Source of the DNA: Carnobacterium mobile DSM 4848
Lineage (GTDB): Bacteria > Bacillota > Bacilli > Lactobacillales > Carnobacteriaceae
Direction: 5' to 3'
NCBI RefSeq assembly: GCF_000744825.1
Contig: NZ_JQMR01000001.1
Location: 2,489,406-2,553,405 of the forward strand
DNA: 64,000 bases
The notes beneath the pieces are model-generated. The model had not been told where the DNA came from and did not search any database. It saw only the letters and a list, made by a program, of their open reading frames with translations. This document shows positions 18,457 through 31,851 of the stretch, piece after piece. A program made the position numbers and the translations under genes. Numbering within the stretch: position 1 is the stretch's first letter; each line of letters opens with the position of its first letter.

Positions 18457-19584
18457 ATGAGTTTGCCTAATTTAATCGTTCCTGGAGAAACTATTGGTAT
18501 TATTGGTGGCGGTCAATTAGGACGCATGTTGGCCTTAGCAGCTAAACAAATGGGGTATCATGTCGGAGTGTTAGATCCCGAAAAAAATTGCCCAACTGCT
18601 CAAATAGCCGACTGGCACATTGTAGCTAAATACGATAACCAAGAAGCATTGATGGATTTAGCCATGAAAAGTGATGTACTGACTTATGAGTTCGAAAATG
18701 TAGACGCAGATAGAGTGGACCGATTGAAAAAAACGGTCTCTGTTCCTCAAGGAAGCGAACTCTTATCGATTACGCAAGATCGTTTATTAGAAAAAGCGTA
18801 CTTAGAAATGAACAATATCAATTCATCTCCTTATGCCACTATTATCAGTCTGGAAGATATCAAAGAATCAGTTAGTTCAATTGGCTTTCCTTGTATTTTG
18901 AAAACGATCAGGGGGACAGACGATGATAAAGGACAACGTGTTCTTTATGATGAAGAAGACATAGCAGGATGTGCCGAATTATTGCAGTTCGGTACATGTG
19001 TACTTGAAGCTTGGATCCCATTTGAACGAGAATTATCGATTGTGATCGTTCGAGATGAAGCAGGAAAAATTGCTACTTTTCCAGTAGCTGAAACCATTCA
19101 CCGTCAAAACAAGCTTCACGAAACGATTGTTCCAGCTCGGGTTCCAATAGAGGTAACCGAGGAAGTAGAAAGAATCAGTAAGTCAATCGCTGATCAGTTG
19201 AATTTAGTAGGAACATTAGGTATCGACATGTTTTTAACACCATCCGGCGCTTTATATGTTAATAAGTTGGCTCCACGGCCTCATAGTTCTGGAAACTATA
19301 GTTTGGAAGCTTGTTCTATGTCACAATTTGAAGCACATATCCGAGCGATTTGCGGCTGGCCTTTGCCTGAAGTGAACTTGCTTTCGCCAGCTGTGACCGT
19401 CTCCATTTTTGGCGAACATATGAGAGGATCTGAAATGCAGATCCAATTGAAGCCTGACTGGCATTTTCATTATTATGGCAAAGAAGAACCTGTTAATGGA
19501 AGTCAAATGGGACACATTACGATTTTGACAGAAAATATTGAAAAAACTTTGACCAATATCAATGATACAGGTATTTGGGGATAG
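18457..19584 (+). CDS. purK: N5-carboxyaminoimidazole ribonucleotide synthase
   Basis: 375 aa ATP-grasp enzyme of purine synthesis. It makes N5-CAIR from AIR, bicarbonate and ATP. The N-terminal [19 protein letters not shown] (about residues 14-32), ATP-grasp [18 protein letters not shown] (about 140) and ending [14 protein letters not shown] (about 272) are typical. ATG 18457 is preferred; a GTG one codon earlier is possible. It ends 11 bases before purB starts, with the purB ribosome site overlapping the stop. PurE, its partner mutase, is not adjacent. Confidence 0.93.
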   Translation: MSLPNLIVPGETIGIIGGGQLGRMLALAAKQMGYHVGVLDPEKNCPTAQIADWHIVAKYDNQEALMDLAMKSDVLTYEFENVDADRVDRLKKTVSVPQGSELLSITQDRLLEKAYLEMNNINSSPYATIISLEDIKESVSSIGFPCILKTIRGTDDDKGQRVLYDEEDIAGCAELLQFGTCVLEAWIPFERELSIVIVRDEAGKIATFPVAETIHRQNKLHETIVPARVPIEVTEEVERISKSIADQLNLVGTLGIDMFLTPSGALYVNKLAPRPHSSGNYSLEACSMSQFEAHIRAICGWPLPEVNLLSPAVTVSIFGEHMRGSEMQIQLKPDWHFHYYGKEEPVNGSQMGHITILTENIEKTLTNINDTGIWG

Positions 19585-19595
19585 GAGCAGAGCAA

Positions 19596-20888
19596 ATGAT
19601 TGAACGGTATACAAGACCAGAAATGGGAAAAATTTGGACGGATGAAAATCGCTACAATACTTGGTTGGAAGTAGAAATATTAGCTGTTGAAGCATGGGCA
19701 GAATTGGGTGATATTCCTAAATCAGACGCAAAAAAAATACGCGAACAGGCTAGTTTTAATGTCCAACGTATTTTGGAAATTGAAGAAGAAACGCGTCATG
19801 ACGTAGTGGCGTTTACTCGAGCAGTTTCTGAAACACTTGGCGAAGAACGGAAATGGATCCATTATGGGTTAACGAGTACGGATGTGGTAGATACAGCTTA
19901 CGGGTACCAACTAAAACAAGTGAATGCTGTATTGCGACAAGACTTGACAAACTTTTTAGAAATTTTGGGAGAAAAAGCAAAAGAGTATAAATATACCGTG
20001 ATGATGGGTCGGACACATGGAGTTCATGCTGAACCGACAACGTTTGGATTGAAGTTGGCGCTTTGGTATTCTGAGATGAAACGCAACATCGAACGGTTTG
20101 AACATGCGGCAGCAGGCGTAGAAGCCGGCAAAATCAGCGGAGCAGTAGGCACGTTCGCTAATATTCCAACTGCTGTTGAAAAGTATGTCTGTGAAAAACT
20201 TGGCACTCGTCCGCAAGAGATCTCTACGCAAGTCTTACCTCGTGATTTGCATGCAGAATATATGGCGACATTGGCATTGATTGCTACCAGCATTGAAAAA
20301 TTCGCCACAGAAATCCGCGGGTTGCAAAAGTCAGAAACGCGTGAGGTAGAAGAATACTTTGCCAAAGGCCAAAAAGGTTCTTCCGCTATGCCGCACAAGC
20401 GTAACCCGATCGGTTCCGAAAACGTTACTGGATTAGCGCGTGTGATCAGAGGACACATGCTCACGGCATACGATAACGTTGTTTTATGGCATGAACGCGA
20501 TATTTCTCATTCTTCAGCAGAACGGATTATTTTTCCAGATACAACGATTTTACTAGATTATATCTTAAATCGTTTTGGAAACATTATGAAGAATTTGACT
20601 GTTTTTCCGGAAAATATGAAACACAATATGGATGCCACTTACGGGTTGATTTATAGTCAACGCGTACTGCTAAAATTGATTGATAAAGGATTGAGCCGCG
20701 AAAAATCTTATGATTTAGTCCAACCAAAAACAGCTATTTCATGGGAAAGCCATATTCCATTCCGTGATTTAATAGAAGGAGACAGCGAGATTATGTCTCA
20801 TTTGACACTAGAAGAACTGGATGATGCATTTGACTACAACTACCATTTGAAAAACGTCGACGAAATCTTCAACCGAGTCGGACTATAA
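19596..20888 (+). CDS. purB: Adenylosuccinate lyase
   Basis: 430 aa, homotetrameric fumarase/aspartase superfamily enzyme acting twice in purine synthesis (SAICAR to AICAR, and adenylosuccinate to AMP). The signature loop [11 protein letters not shown] (about residues 262-272) carries the catalytic serine, and the TSTDVVDTA and [14 protein letters not shown] motifs (about 87 and 137) provide the histidine. ATG 19596 follows AGGAG at 19583; an earlier in-frame TTG (19575) overlaps purK and is less likely. Six R2 hairpins follow 48 bases downstream. Confidence 0.95.
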   Translation: MIERYTRPEMGKIWTDENRYNTWLEVEILAVEAWAELGDIPKSDAKKIREQASFNVQRILEIEEETRHDVVAFTRAVSETLGEERKWIHYGLTSTDVVDTAYGYQLKQVNAVLRQDLTNFLEILGEKAKEYKYTVMMGRTHGVHAEPTTFGLKLALWYSEMKRNIERFEHAAAGVEAGKISGAVGTFANIPTAVEKYVCEKLGTRPQEISTQVLPRDLHAEYMATLALIATSIEKFATEIRGLQKSETREVEEYFAKGQKGSSAMPHKRNPIGSENVTGLARVIRGHMLTAYDNVVLWHERDISHSSAERIIFPDTTILLDYILNRFGNIMKNLTVFPENMKHNMDATYGLIYSQRVLLKLIDKGLSREKSYDLVQPKTAISWESHIPFRDLIEGDSEIMSHLTLEELDDAFDYNYHLKNVDEIFNRVGL

Positions 20889-20890
20889 AT

Positions 20891-20930
20891 CAGGATGCGG
20901 AGCGCCCTCGACCAGCTCTGACCTGATCTA
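20891..20930 (+). repeat. R1 repeat, left-end fragment
   Basis: CAGGATGCGGAGCGCCCTCG then CAGCTCTGAC matches the left arm of R1 type II units. The right half is replaced by the R2 array. Confidence 0.6.
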
Positions 20931-20936
20931 TGGTCT

Positions 20937-21231
20937 TTATGGACAAACTAAGTTCTAATCAACAGAAGTTTGTCCCGCGAAGGACTGTTATGGACAAACT
21001 AAGCCTAGATTAGCAGAAGTTTGTCCTGCGAATGGCCTTTATGGACAAACTAAGCCCTAATCAGCAGAAGTTTGTCCCGCGAATGGCCTTTATGGACAAA
21101 CTAAGTCCTAATTAGCAGAAGTTTGTCCTGCGAATGGCCTTTATGGACAAACTAAGCCCAGATCAGCAGAAGTTTGTCCCGCGAATGGCCTTTATGGACA
21201 AACTAAGCACAGATCAACAGAAGTTTGTCCA
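20937..21231 (+). repeat. R2 array: six 51-bp hairpin units
   Basis: Units start GGACAAACT at 20941, 20992, 21043, 21094, 21145 and 21196, an exact 51-bp period. In every unit GGACAAACT is the perfect reverse complement of AGTTTGTCC 31 bases further on; the loop (CCTAATCAGCAGA type) varies. Spacers read CGCGAATGGCCTTTAT. It lies between purB and an EamA gene. It is not CRISPR: stems, not spacers, are constant and the linkers are nearly identical. Confidence 0.9.
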
Positions 21232-21369
21232 AATTATTAATGTTCTTTTTGAAATTTCCTTCTTGTAATTAAAAAAGCACTTTTATAAGAGATAGCATAG
21301 GAAACCTGCATGGTAGACTTGTCATCTCTCTTTTCATTAGAAGTCATTGCCAAACGAGGAGATAGATAA

Positions 21370-22272
21370 ATGAGAAAAGCAAAAGTGAAAGTGATCTTAG
21401 CGATGCTGATATTTGGAACAGTTGGCTTGTTCGTCAAACAAATTCCTTTAGCCTCAAGCGGAATCGCTTTTTACCGTGGCTTGTTAGGCAGCCTGTTTTT
21501 ACTGATCGTGTTGATCAGCAAAAAAGATAAGATTTCATGGAACAGCCTCAAACAGAATGCCAAGATTCTCTTTTTTTCTGGAGCTGCGATTGGTTTGAAT
21601 TGGATTTTGTTATTTGAATCCTATCGCTATACAACGCTGTCAAATGCAACATTAAGCTACTATTTTGCTCCGCTTTTTGTGCTGCTTGTTTCTCCTGTTG
21701 TATTGAAAGAAAAGTTAACCGCAGTGAAAGTAGGCTGTATCTTGCTGGCTTTAATCGGCATGTATTTGATTGTGGGAAAAAGCCCAGTCATTAGCGGGGA
21801 ATACAATCATCCACTAGGTATTTTATATGGCATTGGTGCAGCAGCTTTTTATGCTAGTTTGATCCTGTTGAACAAATTCTTAAAGGGCCTATCAGGATTA
21901 GAAAGCACAATGATCCAATTAGCTGTTGCATCAGCCGTTTTGCTGCCGTATGTAATGTTGACTGAAGGCAGCGAATTGTTTCATATTCCAACCCATTCAC
22001 TCCCGTATCTTTTGATTTTAGGGATAGTGCATACAGGGATAGGCTATACTTTTTATTTCTCTGCTATGCAGGACTTAAAAGGGCAGACGGTTGCGATTTT
22101 AAGCTATATTGATCCGATTTCAGCTGTTTTCATTTCTGCTTTGTTTTTAAATGAAAAAATGTCGTTTATGCAATTAGTTGGCGGTATCTTTATTTTAGGG
22201 GCTGCATTTGTCAGCGAATGGCCTTTGCCAGAAAGAAAAACACTGTGGATAAAAGCTAAAGAAAGACGGTAA
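21370..22272 (+). CDS. EamA/DMT family transporter
   Basis: 300 aa, ten hydrophobic segments in two EamA repeats (about residues 5-135 and 150-285), for example LAMLIFGTVGLFVKQIPL and LLALIGMYLIVGK. Drug/metabolite transporters of this group export amino acids, nucleobases or other small molecules; the substrate cannot be read. A GAGGAGATAGATAA site precedes ATG. The stop is followed by about 180 bases and then a GntR gene in the same direction. Confidence 0.9.
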   Translation: MRKAKVKVILAMLIFGTVGLFVKQIPLASSGIAFYRGLLGSLFLLIVLISKKDKISWNSLKQNAKILFFSGAAIGLNWILLFESYRYTTLSNATLSYYFAPLFVLLVSPVVLKEKLTAVKVGCILLALIGMYLIVGKSPVISGEYNHPLGILYGIGAAAFYASLILLNKFLKGLSGLESTMIQLAVASAVLLPYVMLTEGSELFHIPTHSLPYLLILGIVHTGIGYTFYFSAMQDLKGQTVAILSYIDPISAVFISALFLNEKMSFMQLVGGIFILGAAFVSEWPLPERKTLWIKAKERR

Positions 22273-22453
22273 CCGAATACTGAAGAAAAAAGAGAGCTGA
22301 CTGATTTAGCGCCATAGGTTCTGACTAATAGAAAAAATAGTTGGAAAAAAGGAAAGAAAGGTTCTATAATCAATGGGGCTGAAGGATGAGTAGGCTATCT
22401 TTCTAGTCAGACAGCAGAGAGCAAAATTAATTTACAGCAGGTGGAAAAAAGAT

Positions 22454-23107
22454 ATGCCAAAACCGAAAAACTTAGAAAAGACAGCTTATTACTACATAAA
22501 AGAACAAATCGATGCTAGACAATGGCTGCCACAAACTCATATTACAGAACAACACTTGTCGAAAGAATTAAAAATCAGCCGAACCCCAATTCGTCAAGCT
22601 TTCCAACGCCTGCAGGAAGAAGGGTACTTGGAAATTGAACCTTATAAAGGTGCAAAAATTAAAGAACAGGCTATCGATTCACGTGGAGTACAAGAACGGT
22701 TGGAATTTATTGAATTGATTCTGGTTCATTACCTGCATTGCTTACAAATCAAAGAAATCACCATCAATGAACAAAGGATGGAAAAAACTGTAGCCGAATT
22801 AAAAAAAAGCAGTAACAAAACAGAAAAAGAATTTCTTCAATTAGAAACACAGTTTATTTATGAGCTGTTGTCTTTTAGCAAAAATCACTATTCTGTTTCA
22901 GCTGTGATGGATACGGTGCGTGAATTGCAAATTCAAAGTAATCCAATGTACCGCGCAATCATGCGTAAAAACCGCGATATTCGGTCACACCATTATGGAA
23001 AAATAACAGAATACGTAAAAGCAGGCGAATATGCTTTAGCTCGTAAGGAGATCCGCATTTTAATCAATCAGTTGTCGCTCAGTATTATTCACAACTATAG
23101 CGATTAA
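22454..23107 (+). CDS. GntR family transcriptional regulator
   Basis: 217 aa. An N-terminal winged helix (about residues 8-70; LSKELKISRTPIRQAFQRLQ, EEGYLEIEPYKGA) is followed by an all-helical C-terminal domain (about 80-210) of the FadR/FCD-like type. The metal-binding histidines of FCD domains are not obvious beyond HHYGKITEYV (about 178), so the ligand mode is uncertain. It follows the EamA gene and ends at a terminator. Regulation of the transporter is plausible but unproven. Confidence 0.85.
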   Translation: MPKPKNLEKTAYYYIKEQIDARQWLPQTHITEQHLSKELKISRTPIRQAFQRLQEEGYLEIEPYKGAKIKEQAIDSRGVQERLEFIELILVHYLHCLQIKEITINEQRMEKTVAELKKSSNKTEKEFLQLETQFIYELLSFSKNHYSVSAVMDTVRELQIQSNPMYRAIMRKNRDIRSHHYGKITEYVKAGEYALARKEIRILINQLSLSIIHNYSD

Positions 23108-23142
23108 AGGAAACAAACCGGCAACCGAAAAAAATTACTTTT

Positions 23143-23182
23143 TGAGACAAGAACCGTTGCGGCGTTCTTGTCTCAGTTTTTT
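23143..23182 (+). terminator. Terminator after GntR gene
   Basis: TGAGACAAGAAC pairs perfectly with GTTCTTGTCTCA around a 9-nt loop, with a T-run after. Confidence 0.92.
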
Positions 23183-23223
23183 GTTTAAAAAAGGGAAGAG
23201 CTTAAATTTTTCTTAGAGTAAGG

Positions 23224-23436
23224 TATTATAGTTTTTTGCATTCGATGTCTAACGGAATAAGCCTGCCTCTCGGAAATTAGATAAATAAGGGCCTAAAGTC
23301 TCGCTGTGCGAGCTTTATACTATTCAACGTAACCAGCTAAAGCTGGAAGGCTCCTAGCAATTGCGCTCTGCGATGCTCATTCAGGGCACGATTTCCTAAA
23401 TTTCTTTCGAGTCAGAGCGGGCTTGTCCCACTTTTC
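23224..23436. repeat. R3 palindrome-rich interspersed repeat, copy 2
   Basis: Highly similar to 1555-1830, from TATTATAGTTTTTTGCATTC to the closing GCGGGCTTGTCCCACTTTT. It keeps the CTCGC/GCGAG and CCAGCT/AGCTGG hairpins but lacks about 60 internal bases. It sits between a terminator and pcrA, at the same place relative to genes as copy 1. Confidence 0.75.
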
Positions 23437-23600
23437 ATATTTGAATCTTTTCATAAGCTTCTCGTTTTGAGCAAATCTATGGTAAAATGGCACATGAAAA
23501 CTTATGCAAAAGTTTAAACCTATTTGATAGAATGGGGAAGAGCAAAAAGCAGAAAGAATAGTTAATATATGGTTTGATATAAAGAGAGGATGGACAAGCT

Positions 23601-25838
23601 TTGGCAGTACAAAACAAGTTATTAGACGGAATGAATCCAGATCAAAAAGAAGCCGTTGCCTATACGGAGGGTCCTCTTTTAATTATGGCAGGAGCAGGCA
23701 GTGGAAAGACGCGTGTTTTAACGCACCGCATTGCTTATTTAATTAAAGAAAAAGGGGTAAACCCTTGGAATATTTTAGCAATCACATTTACGAATAAAGC
23801 CGCTAAAGAAATGAAAGAACGGGTTGGACGCTTAATGGAAGCTGGCGGAGATGATGTATGGGTTTCTACTTTTCACTCCATGTGTGTGCGAATGCTGCGC
23901 CGCGATATTGACCGGATTGGATACAATCGGGCTTTTACGATCAGCGATCCAGGAGACCAGCAAACATTGATGAAACGAATTTTAAAAGAACGAAATATTG
24001 ATCCTAAAAAATACAATCCTCGGGCGATTCTGTCTGAGATCAGCAATGCCAAAAATGAACTGATGACCGCAGAAGACTATCGGAAAACAGCTAATAGTTT
24101 TTTTGAAAAAATCGTAGCCGATTGTTACGACGATTATCAACGTGAATTGCGTCGCAATCAGTCTGTTGATTTTGATGATTTGATCATGCTGACGATCCGG
24201 TTATTTGAAGAAAGCGAAGAAACTTTGCATTATTATCAAAATAAATTCCACTATATTCATGTAGATGAGTACCAAGATACCAATACGGCCCAATACACAT
24301 TGGTCAATATGATGGCTAAACGGTTTAAAAACTTGTGTGTTGTGGGAGATGCCGATCAAAGTATTTACGGTTGGCGTGGAGCAAATATGAACAACATCTT
24401 AGATTTTGAAAATGATTATCCAGATGCCAAAGTGGTTATGTTAGAACAAAATTACCGTTCGACAAAATTTATTTTAAAAGCTGCGAATGATGTCATTGCC
24501 AACAATACCAAACGGAAAGTCAAAAAATTATGGACCGACAATGATGACGGCGAAAAAATAACGTACTACCGCGGTCAATCAGAAGGCGATGAATCCCGCT
24601 ATGTCGTTTCTAAAATGTTAGAAGAAATGAAAACAAACAACTACAATTATGGTGATTTTGCTGTATTGTACCGAACCAATGCTCAATCCCGTGTCATAGA
24701 AGAAAGCTTATTGAAATCAAATATTCCTTATAAAATGGTCGGCGGGCACAAGTTCTATGACCGAAAAGAAATACGCGATGTATTAGCTTACTTGCGGTTG
24801 ATTGCCAATCCTGAAGACAATATGAGTTTTGAACGGGTAGTCAACACTCCTAAACGCGGCATTGGACCGGGAACAATTGAAAAATTAAGAGTATTTGCTA
24901 ATCAGTATGAATGGTCTTTATTAGAAACCGCGTTAAACGTATCGATCACGAATATCACTGGCAAAGCAGCTAAAGAACTGGAAGCTTTTGCTTTTATGCT
25001 ACGTGATTTACAAAAAATGCAAGAATTTTTACCAGTGACAAAATTAGTTGAAGAAACGTTGGAGCGCAGCGGATATTTGGAAAGCTTAGAAGCTGAACGA
25101 ACCCTCGAAGCAGAAACACGTGTAGAGAATATCAAAGAGTTCTTGTCCGTTACGCAACAATTTGAAAAAGACAACAGTGAGGATAAAAGCTTGTTGACCT
25201 TCTTGACCGATCTGGCGTTGATTTCTGATTTGGATAATATTGAAGAAGAACCGCAAAGCGAAGTGACTTTAATGACGTTGCATGCGGCTAAGGGATTAGA
25301 ATTTCCAGTGGTCTTTTTAATCGGCTTAGAAGAAGGAATCTTCCCTTTATCCCGTTCAATGATGGAAGAGGACGATTTAGAAGAAGAGCGTCGTTTGGCC
25401 TATGTTGGCATCACTCGTGCGGAGCAAAAGTTATATGTGACCAATGCTTACTCACGGGTCTTATATGGACGCACTCAAAGCAACCAAGCTTCTCGTTTCA
25501 TTAGAGAAATTACAGAAGAAATCATGGAATTGGGCAACGAACAAACTGGAAACAACCTGCCTTTTGGCCGTTCAGCGAGCCCAACCAGTACTTACCGCAA
25601 CAGACAAACAGAAAAAGCAGTCAGCACGCCTTATCAAGCACCTGCTAGCAATAAAGTTGAAAGCGGAGCAGATAAGTTAGAATGGACAGTCGGCGATAAA
25701 GCCATGCACAAAAAATGGGGTCTTGGTACAGTTGTCAGAGTAACCGGAGATGCAACGAACCTCCAACTCGACATAGCCTTCAAAGAACAAGGCGTCAAAC
25801 GACTACTAGCCGCATTCGCCCCAATCGAAAAAGTATAG
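23601..25838 (+). CDS. pcrA: ATP-dependent DNA helicase PcrA
   Basis: 745 aa SF1A helicase, UvrD family, with Walker A GAGSGKT (about residues 31-37), motif II YQDTN region (VDEYQDTN, about 222), motif [16 protein letters not shown] (about 250), motif IV (LEQNYRST), motif [15 protein letters not shown] (about 565) and motif [14 protein letters not shown]. The C-terminus (about 690-745) has the tudor-like RNA-polymerase-binding region. It unwinds DNA in repair and in plasmid replication. Translation starts at TTG 23601 behind AGAGAGGA. The pcrA-ligA-camS order is shared with other Firmicutes; pcrB is not upstream. Confidence 0.96.
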   Translation: MAVQNKLLDGMNPDQKEAVAYTEGPLLIMAGAGSGKTRVLTHRIAYLIKEKGVNPWNILAITFTNKAAKEMKERVGRLMEAGGDDVWVSTFHSMCVRMLRRDIDRIGYNRAFTISDPGDQQTLMKRILKERNIDPKKYNPRAILSEISNAKNELMTAEDYRKTANSFFEKIVADCYDDYQRELRRNQSVDFDDLIMLTIRLFEESEETLHYYQNKFHYIHVDEYQDTNTAQYTLVNMMAKRFKNLCVVGDADQSIYGWRGANMNNILDFENDYPDAKVVMLEQNYRSTKFILKAANDVIANNTKRKVKKLWTDNDDGEKITYYRGQSEGDESRYVVSKMLEEMKTNNYNYGDFAVLYRTNAQSRVIEESLLKSNIPYKMVGGHKFYDRKEIRDVLAYLRLIANPEDNMSFERVVNTPKRGIGPGTIEKLRVFANQYEWSLLETALNVSITNITGKAAKELEAFAFMLRDLQKMQEFLPVTKLVEETLERSGYLESLEAERTLEAETRVENIKEFLSVTQQFEKDNSEDKSLLTFLTDLALISDLDNIEEEPQSEVTLMTLHAAKGLEFPVVFLIGLEEGIFPLSRSMMEEDDLEEERRLAYVGITRAEQKLYVTNAYSRVLYGRTQSNQASRFIREITEEIMELGNEQTGNNLPFGRSASPTSTYRNRQTEKAVSTPYQAPASNKVESGADKLEWTVGDKAMHKKWGLGTVVRVTGDATNLQLDIAFKEQGVKRLLAAFAPIEKV

Positions 25839-25850
25839 GATGCGTAAACC

Positions 25851-26237
25851 AGGATGCGGAGTGGTCTCGCCCAGCTCTGACAGAAAATTAGGGGAATTCC
25901 CGCAAAAGGCTAACAGCCTTGAGGACAATTCCGTCTATTTTCCGAAGAGCTAGAGCACGCAGCTCAACACCAGGATGCGGAGTGGTCTCGCCCAGCTCTG
26001 ACAGAAAATTAGGGGAATTCCCGCAAAAGGCTAACAGCCTTGAGGACAATTCCGTCTATTTTCCGAAGAGCTAGAGCACGCAGCTCAACTAACAGGATGC
26101 GGAGTGACCCCGTTAGGCACACAGCAATTTTAGGAATTTTTCAAGCAAGAGCATCCTGCGCATTGCTGAAAGTTATCTAAATTGACGAGAAACTGGGTCA
26201 CGCAGCTCAACTAACAGGATGCAAAGCACTCTTGCTA
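25851..26237 (+). repeat. R1 repeat cluster: three full units and one fragment
   Basis: Units at 25851-25970 and 25971-26092 (type II, nearly identical), 26093-26213 (type I) and a left-end fragment 26214-26237. All begin CAGGATGCGGAGT or similar and end CGCAGCTCAAC. Type II cores carry CAGCTCTGACAGAAAATTA facing TCTATTTTCCGAAGAGCT; type I carries GTGACCC facing GGGTCAC. Together they fill the pcrA-ligA gap except its last 60 bases. Confidence 0.88.
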
Positions 26238-26244
26238 ATATTAA

Positions 26245-29450
<3,206 letters not shown>

Positions 29451-29453
29451 AAT

Positions 29454-29855
29454 AGGATGCAGAGTGACCCTGATAGACACACAGCAATTTTAGGAACTTT
29501 TCAAGCAAGAGCATTCCGCGCATTGCTGAAAGTTATCTAAATTGCCAAGTGTCTGAGTCACGTAGCTCAACTAAAAACAGGATGCGGAGTACTCTCGTTC
29601 AGCTCTGACAGAAAATTAGAAAAATTCCCGCAAAAGGCTAAAAGCCTTGAGGACAATTTTGTCTATTTTCCGAAGAGCTAGAGTACGCAGCTCAACTAAA
29701 AACAGGATGCGAAGAACAACGTTTAGCTTCGATAAGAAAATAGAAAAAGTTGAAGAAATCTTTGATTTCAAATACTTTTATCTTTTTCTCGAGAAGCTGT
29801 TGTTCGTAGCTTAACTAACAGGATGCGGAGTACTCTCGTTCGGCTCAAAAAGGTC
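29454..29855 (+). repeat. R1 repeat cluster: three full units of different type and one fragment
   Basis: Units 29454-29577 (type I core), 29578-29702 (type II core with arms GTACTCT and AGAGTAC) and 29703-29818 (type III core with GAACAAC facing GTTGTTC), then a left fragment at 29819-29855. Constant ends AGGATGCG and GTAGCT(C/T)AACT or GCAGCTCAACT flank every core. It starts five bases after the camS stop. Confidence 0.88.
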
Positions 29856-29946
29856 CCATGGCTTTCCACAAGCAACCCCGTAGTCCGGAGAAAATTTTCT
29901 TACCAATGCTAGAAAATGAAGAACCGAAATTAGACAATACCTACAA

Positions 29947-30014
29947 AAGTCAGCTAAGCCTTTTTCTATTTATAAACGGAGGTCTTCCGTTTCATATAGA
30001 GGCGGAGCTGACTT
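29947..30014 (+). promoter_or_regulatory. Nested palindrome upstream of gatC
   Basis: The outer arms AAGTCAGCT (29947-29955) and AGCTGACTT (30006-30014) are perfect complements. Inside lie GCCT/AGGC and a central hairpin AAACGGA-GGTCT-TCCGTTT. An extended -10 (TATGGTAGAAT, about 30014-30024) follows immediately, so the structure abuts the gatCAB promoter. It could be an operator, a terminator-like barrier or a cruciform. No T-run follows. Confidence 0.6.
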
Positions 30015-30075
30015 TATGGTAGAATAGAAAAAGAGCTTGCAATAGAATGATAGACAGAAAGAGAGTGAAACCTAT

Positions 30076-30384
30076 ATGGCTAATATTAGCGAAGAAGAAA
30101 TCAAACACGTAGCTTTGTTATCTAAGTTAGAATTTCAAGAAGAAGAAATTACTGGCTTTACTAAACAATTAGACGCTATTATAAAAATGGTTGAACAATT
30201 AGAGGAGCTAGATACGAAAGATGTGCCGGTAACTACTCATGGGCTGAAAATATCCAGCGTTATGCGCGAAGATAAAGCCATTCCTGGTATGGACCGCAAA
30301 GAACTCTTCAAAAACGTTAAAATGGAAAAAGACGGCTTGATTCAAGTTCCGGCAATGATAGACAACGGGGAGGCTGGCGCATAA
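30076..30384 (+). CDS. gatC: Asp-tRNA(Asn)/Glu-tRNA(Gln) amidotransferase subunit C
   Basis: 102 aa; typical GatC length about 95-100. Starts MANISEEEIKHVALLSKLEF and contains TTHGLKISSVMREDKA (about residues 54-69), the family core. It stabilises the GatA-GatB complex that makes Gln-tRNA(Gln) or Asn-tRNA(Asn) by transamidation. The stop is directly joined to the gatA ATG (30385), with GGGGAGG as ribosome site, so translation is coupled. Confidence 0.95.
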   Translation: MANISEEEIKHVALLSKLEFQEEEITGFTKQLDAIIKMVEQLEELDTKDVPVTTHGLKISSVMREDKAIPGMDRKELFKNVKMEKDGLIQVPAMIDNGEAGA

Positions 30385-31836
30385 ATGAATTTATTAGACC
30401 ATACATTAGAAGAATTACATGATTTACTAGTGAATAAAGAAACAACTGCTGAAGCAATCATGGAAGCCGTTTATGCACGTATTGCGGAGACAGAAGATAA
30501 AGTCGGCGCATTTATCACATTAACGCGCGACGAAGCGTTAGAAAAAGCTCGTCAAATGGATGCAGCCGGTATTGACCCTGATAATGTGTTATCTGGACTG
30601 CCGATCGGTATCAAAGACAATATTGTTACAGAAGGAACAATCACTACAGCAGCCAGCAAAATGTTGGAAGACTTTCTTCCTGTTTACGATGCAACTGTAA
30701 TGGAAAAAGTGAAAGATTCAGGAATGATTTCAGTTGGTAAATTGAACATGGATGAATTTGCAATGGGCGGAAGTACTGAACGGTCTCATTTCAAAGTTAC
30801 TCGTAATCCTTGGAATCTCGCTAAAGTCCCAGGCGGTTCTTCAGGCGGATCAGCAGCTGCAGTGGCTGCCGGACAAGTACCGATGACCTTAGGAACAGAT
30901 ACAGGCGGTTCTATTCGTCAACCCGCAGCGTTCAACGGAATCGTTGGAATGAAACCAACATACGGACGCGTATCGCGCTTTGGGTTGATTGCCTTTGCTT
31001 CTAGTTTAGATCAAATCGGACCATTGACTCGTTCTGTTAAAGACAATGCATTGGTATTGAATGCGATCAGCGGACACGATGAAAAAGACTCGATGAGCTA
31101 TCCAGAACCTGTGCCAGATTTTACAGCGGGTATTGAAGATGGCGTAAAAGGAATGAAAATCGGTGTACCAAAAGAATACTTACAAGAAGGCTTAGAAGCA
31201 GGCGTGAAAGAAGCAGTTCTTAAAGCCATTGAGACATTTAAAGAATTGGGAGCGATTGTTGAAGAAGTTAGTTTACCGCATTCAAAATACGGTGTGCCGG
31301 CTTATTACATCATTGCGTCTTCTGAAGCCTCTTCTAATTTGCAACGGTTTGACGGAATCCGTTATGGTTACCGTTCACCGGAAGCTAAAACACTAGAGGA
31401 AGTTTATGTGAAATCACGTTCGGAAGGATTCGGCATGGAAGTGAAACGCCGTATTATGCTGGGAACCTTCTCATTGAGTTCTGGTTTTTATGACGCTCAC
31501 TTTAAAAAAGCCGGCCAAGCACGGACGCTTATTCTGCAAGACTTTGAAAAAGTATTTGAAGAATATGATTTGATCTTGGGACCAACAACGACAACGACTG
31601 CTTTTGATATTGGCGGACAAGTCCATGACCCTGTAGCCATGTATCTAAGCGACATTTTAACTGTTCCTGTAAACTTAGCTGGTGTTCCAGCAATCTCAAT
31701 TCCTGCTGGTTTCTCAAATGGCTTACCAGTCGGCTTGCAATTGATTGCCAACCACTTTGATGAACAAACGATTTATCAAGCGGCTTATGCTTTTGAACAA
31801 GCAACTGATTTCCATAAAGAAAAACCAAATCTGTAG
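30385..31836 (+). CDS. gatA: Asp/Glu-tRNA amidotransferase subunit A
   Basis: 483 aa amidase-signature protein that releases ammonia from glutamine. The Ser-cisSer-Lys triad is present: lysine in GIKDNI (about residue 76), the loop [14 protein letters not shown] (about 150) and nucleophile serine in [12 protein letters not shown] (about 172). Starts directly at the gatC stop and is 15 bases from gatB. Cytoplasmic, works as GatCAB. Confidence 0.96.
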   Translation: MNLLDHTLEELHDLLVNKETTAEAIMEAVYARIAETEDKVGAFITLTRDEALEKARQMDAAGIDPDNVLSGLPIGIKDNIVTEGTITTAASKMLEDFLPVYDATVMEKVKDSGMISVGKLNMDEFAMGGSTERSHFKVTRNPWNLAKVPGGSSGGSAAAVAAGQVPMTLGTDTGGSIRQPAAFNGIVGMKPTYGRVSRFGLIAFASSLDQIGPLTRSVKDNALVLNAISGHDEKDSMSYPEPVPDFTAGIEDGVKGMKIGVPKEYLQEGLEAGVKEAVLKAIETFKELGAIVEEVSLPHSKYGVPAYYIIASSEASSNLQRFDGIRYGYRSPEAKTLEEVYVKSRSEGFGMEVKRRIMLGTFSLSSGFYDAHFKKAGQARTLILQDFEKVFEEYDLILGPTTTTTAFDIGGQVHDPVAMYLSDILTVPVNLAGVPAISIPAGFSNGLPVGLQLIANHFDEQTIYQAAYAFEQATDFHKEKPNL

Positions 31837-31851
31837 GAGGCGAGAATAACA

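Noticed and set aside
20937..21231. Possible CRISPR array
   Set aside because: Units repeat almost entirely, the stems are palindromic arms and the linkers are nearly identical; there are no unique 30-base spacers and no cas gene.
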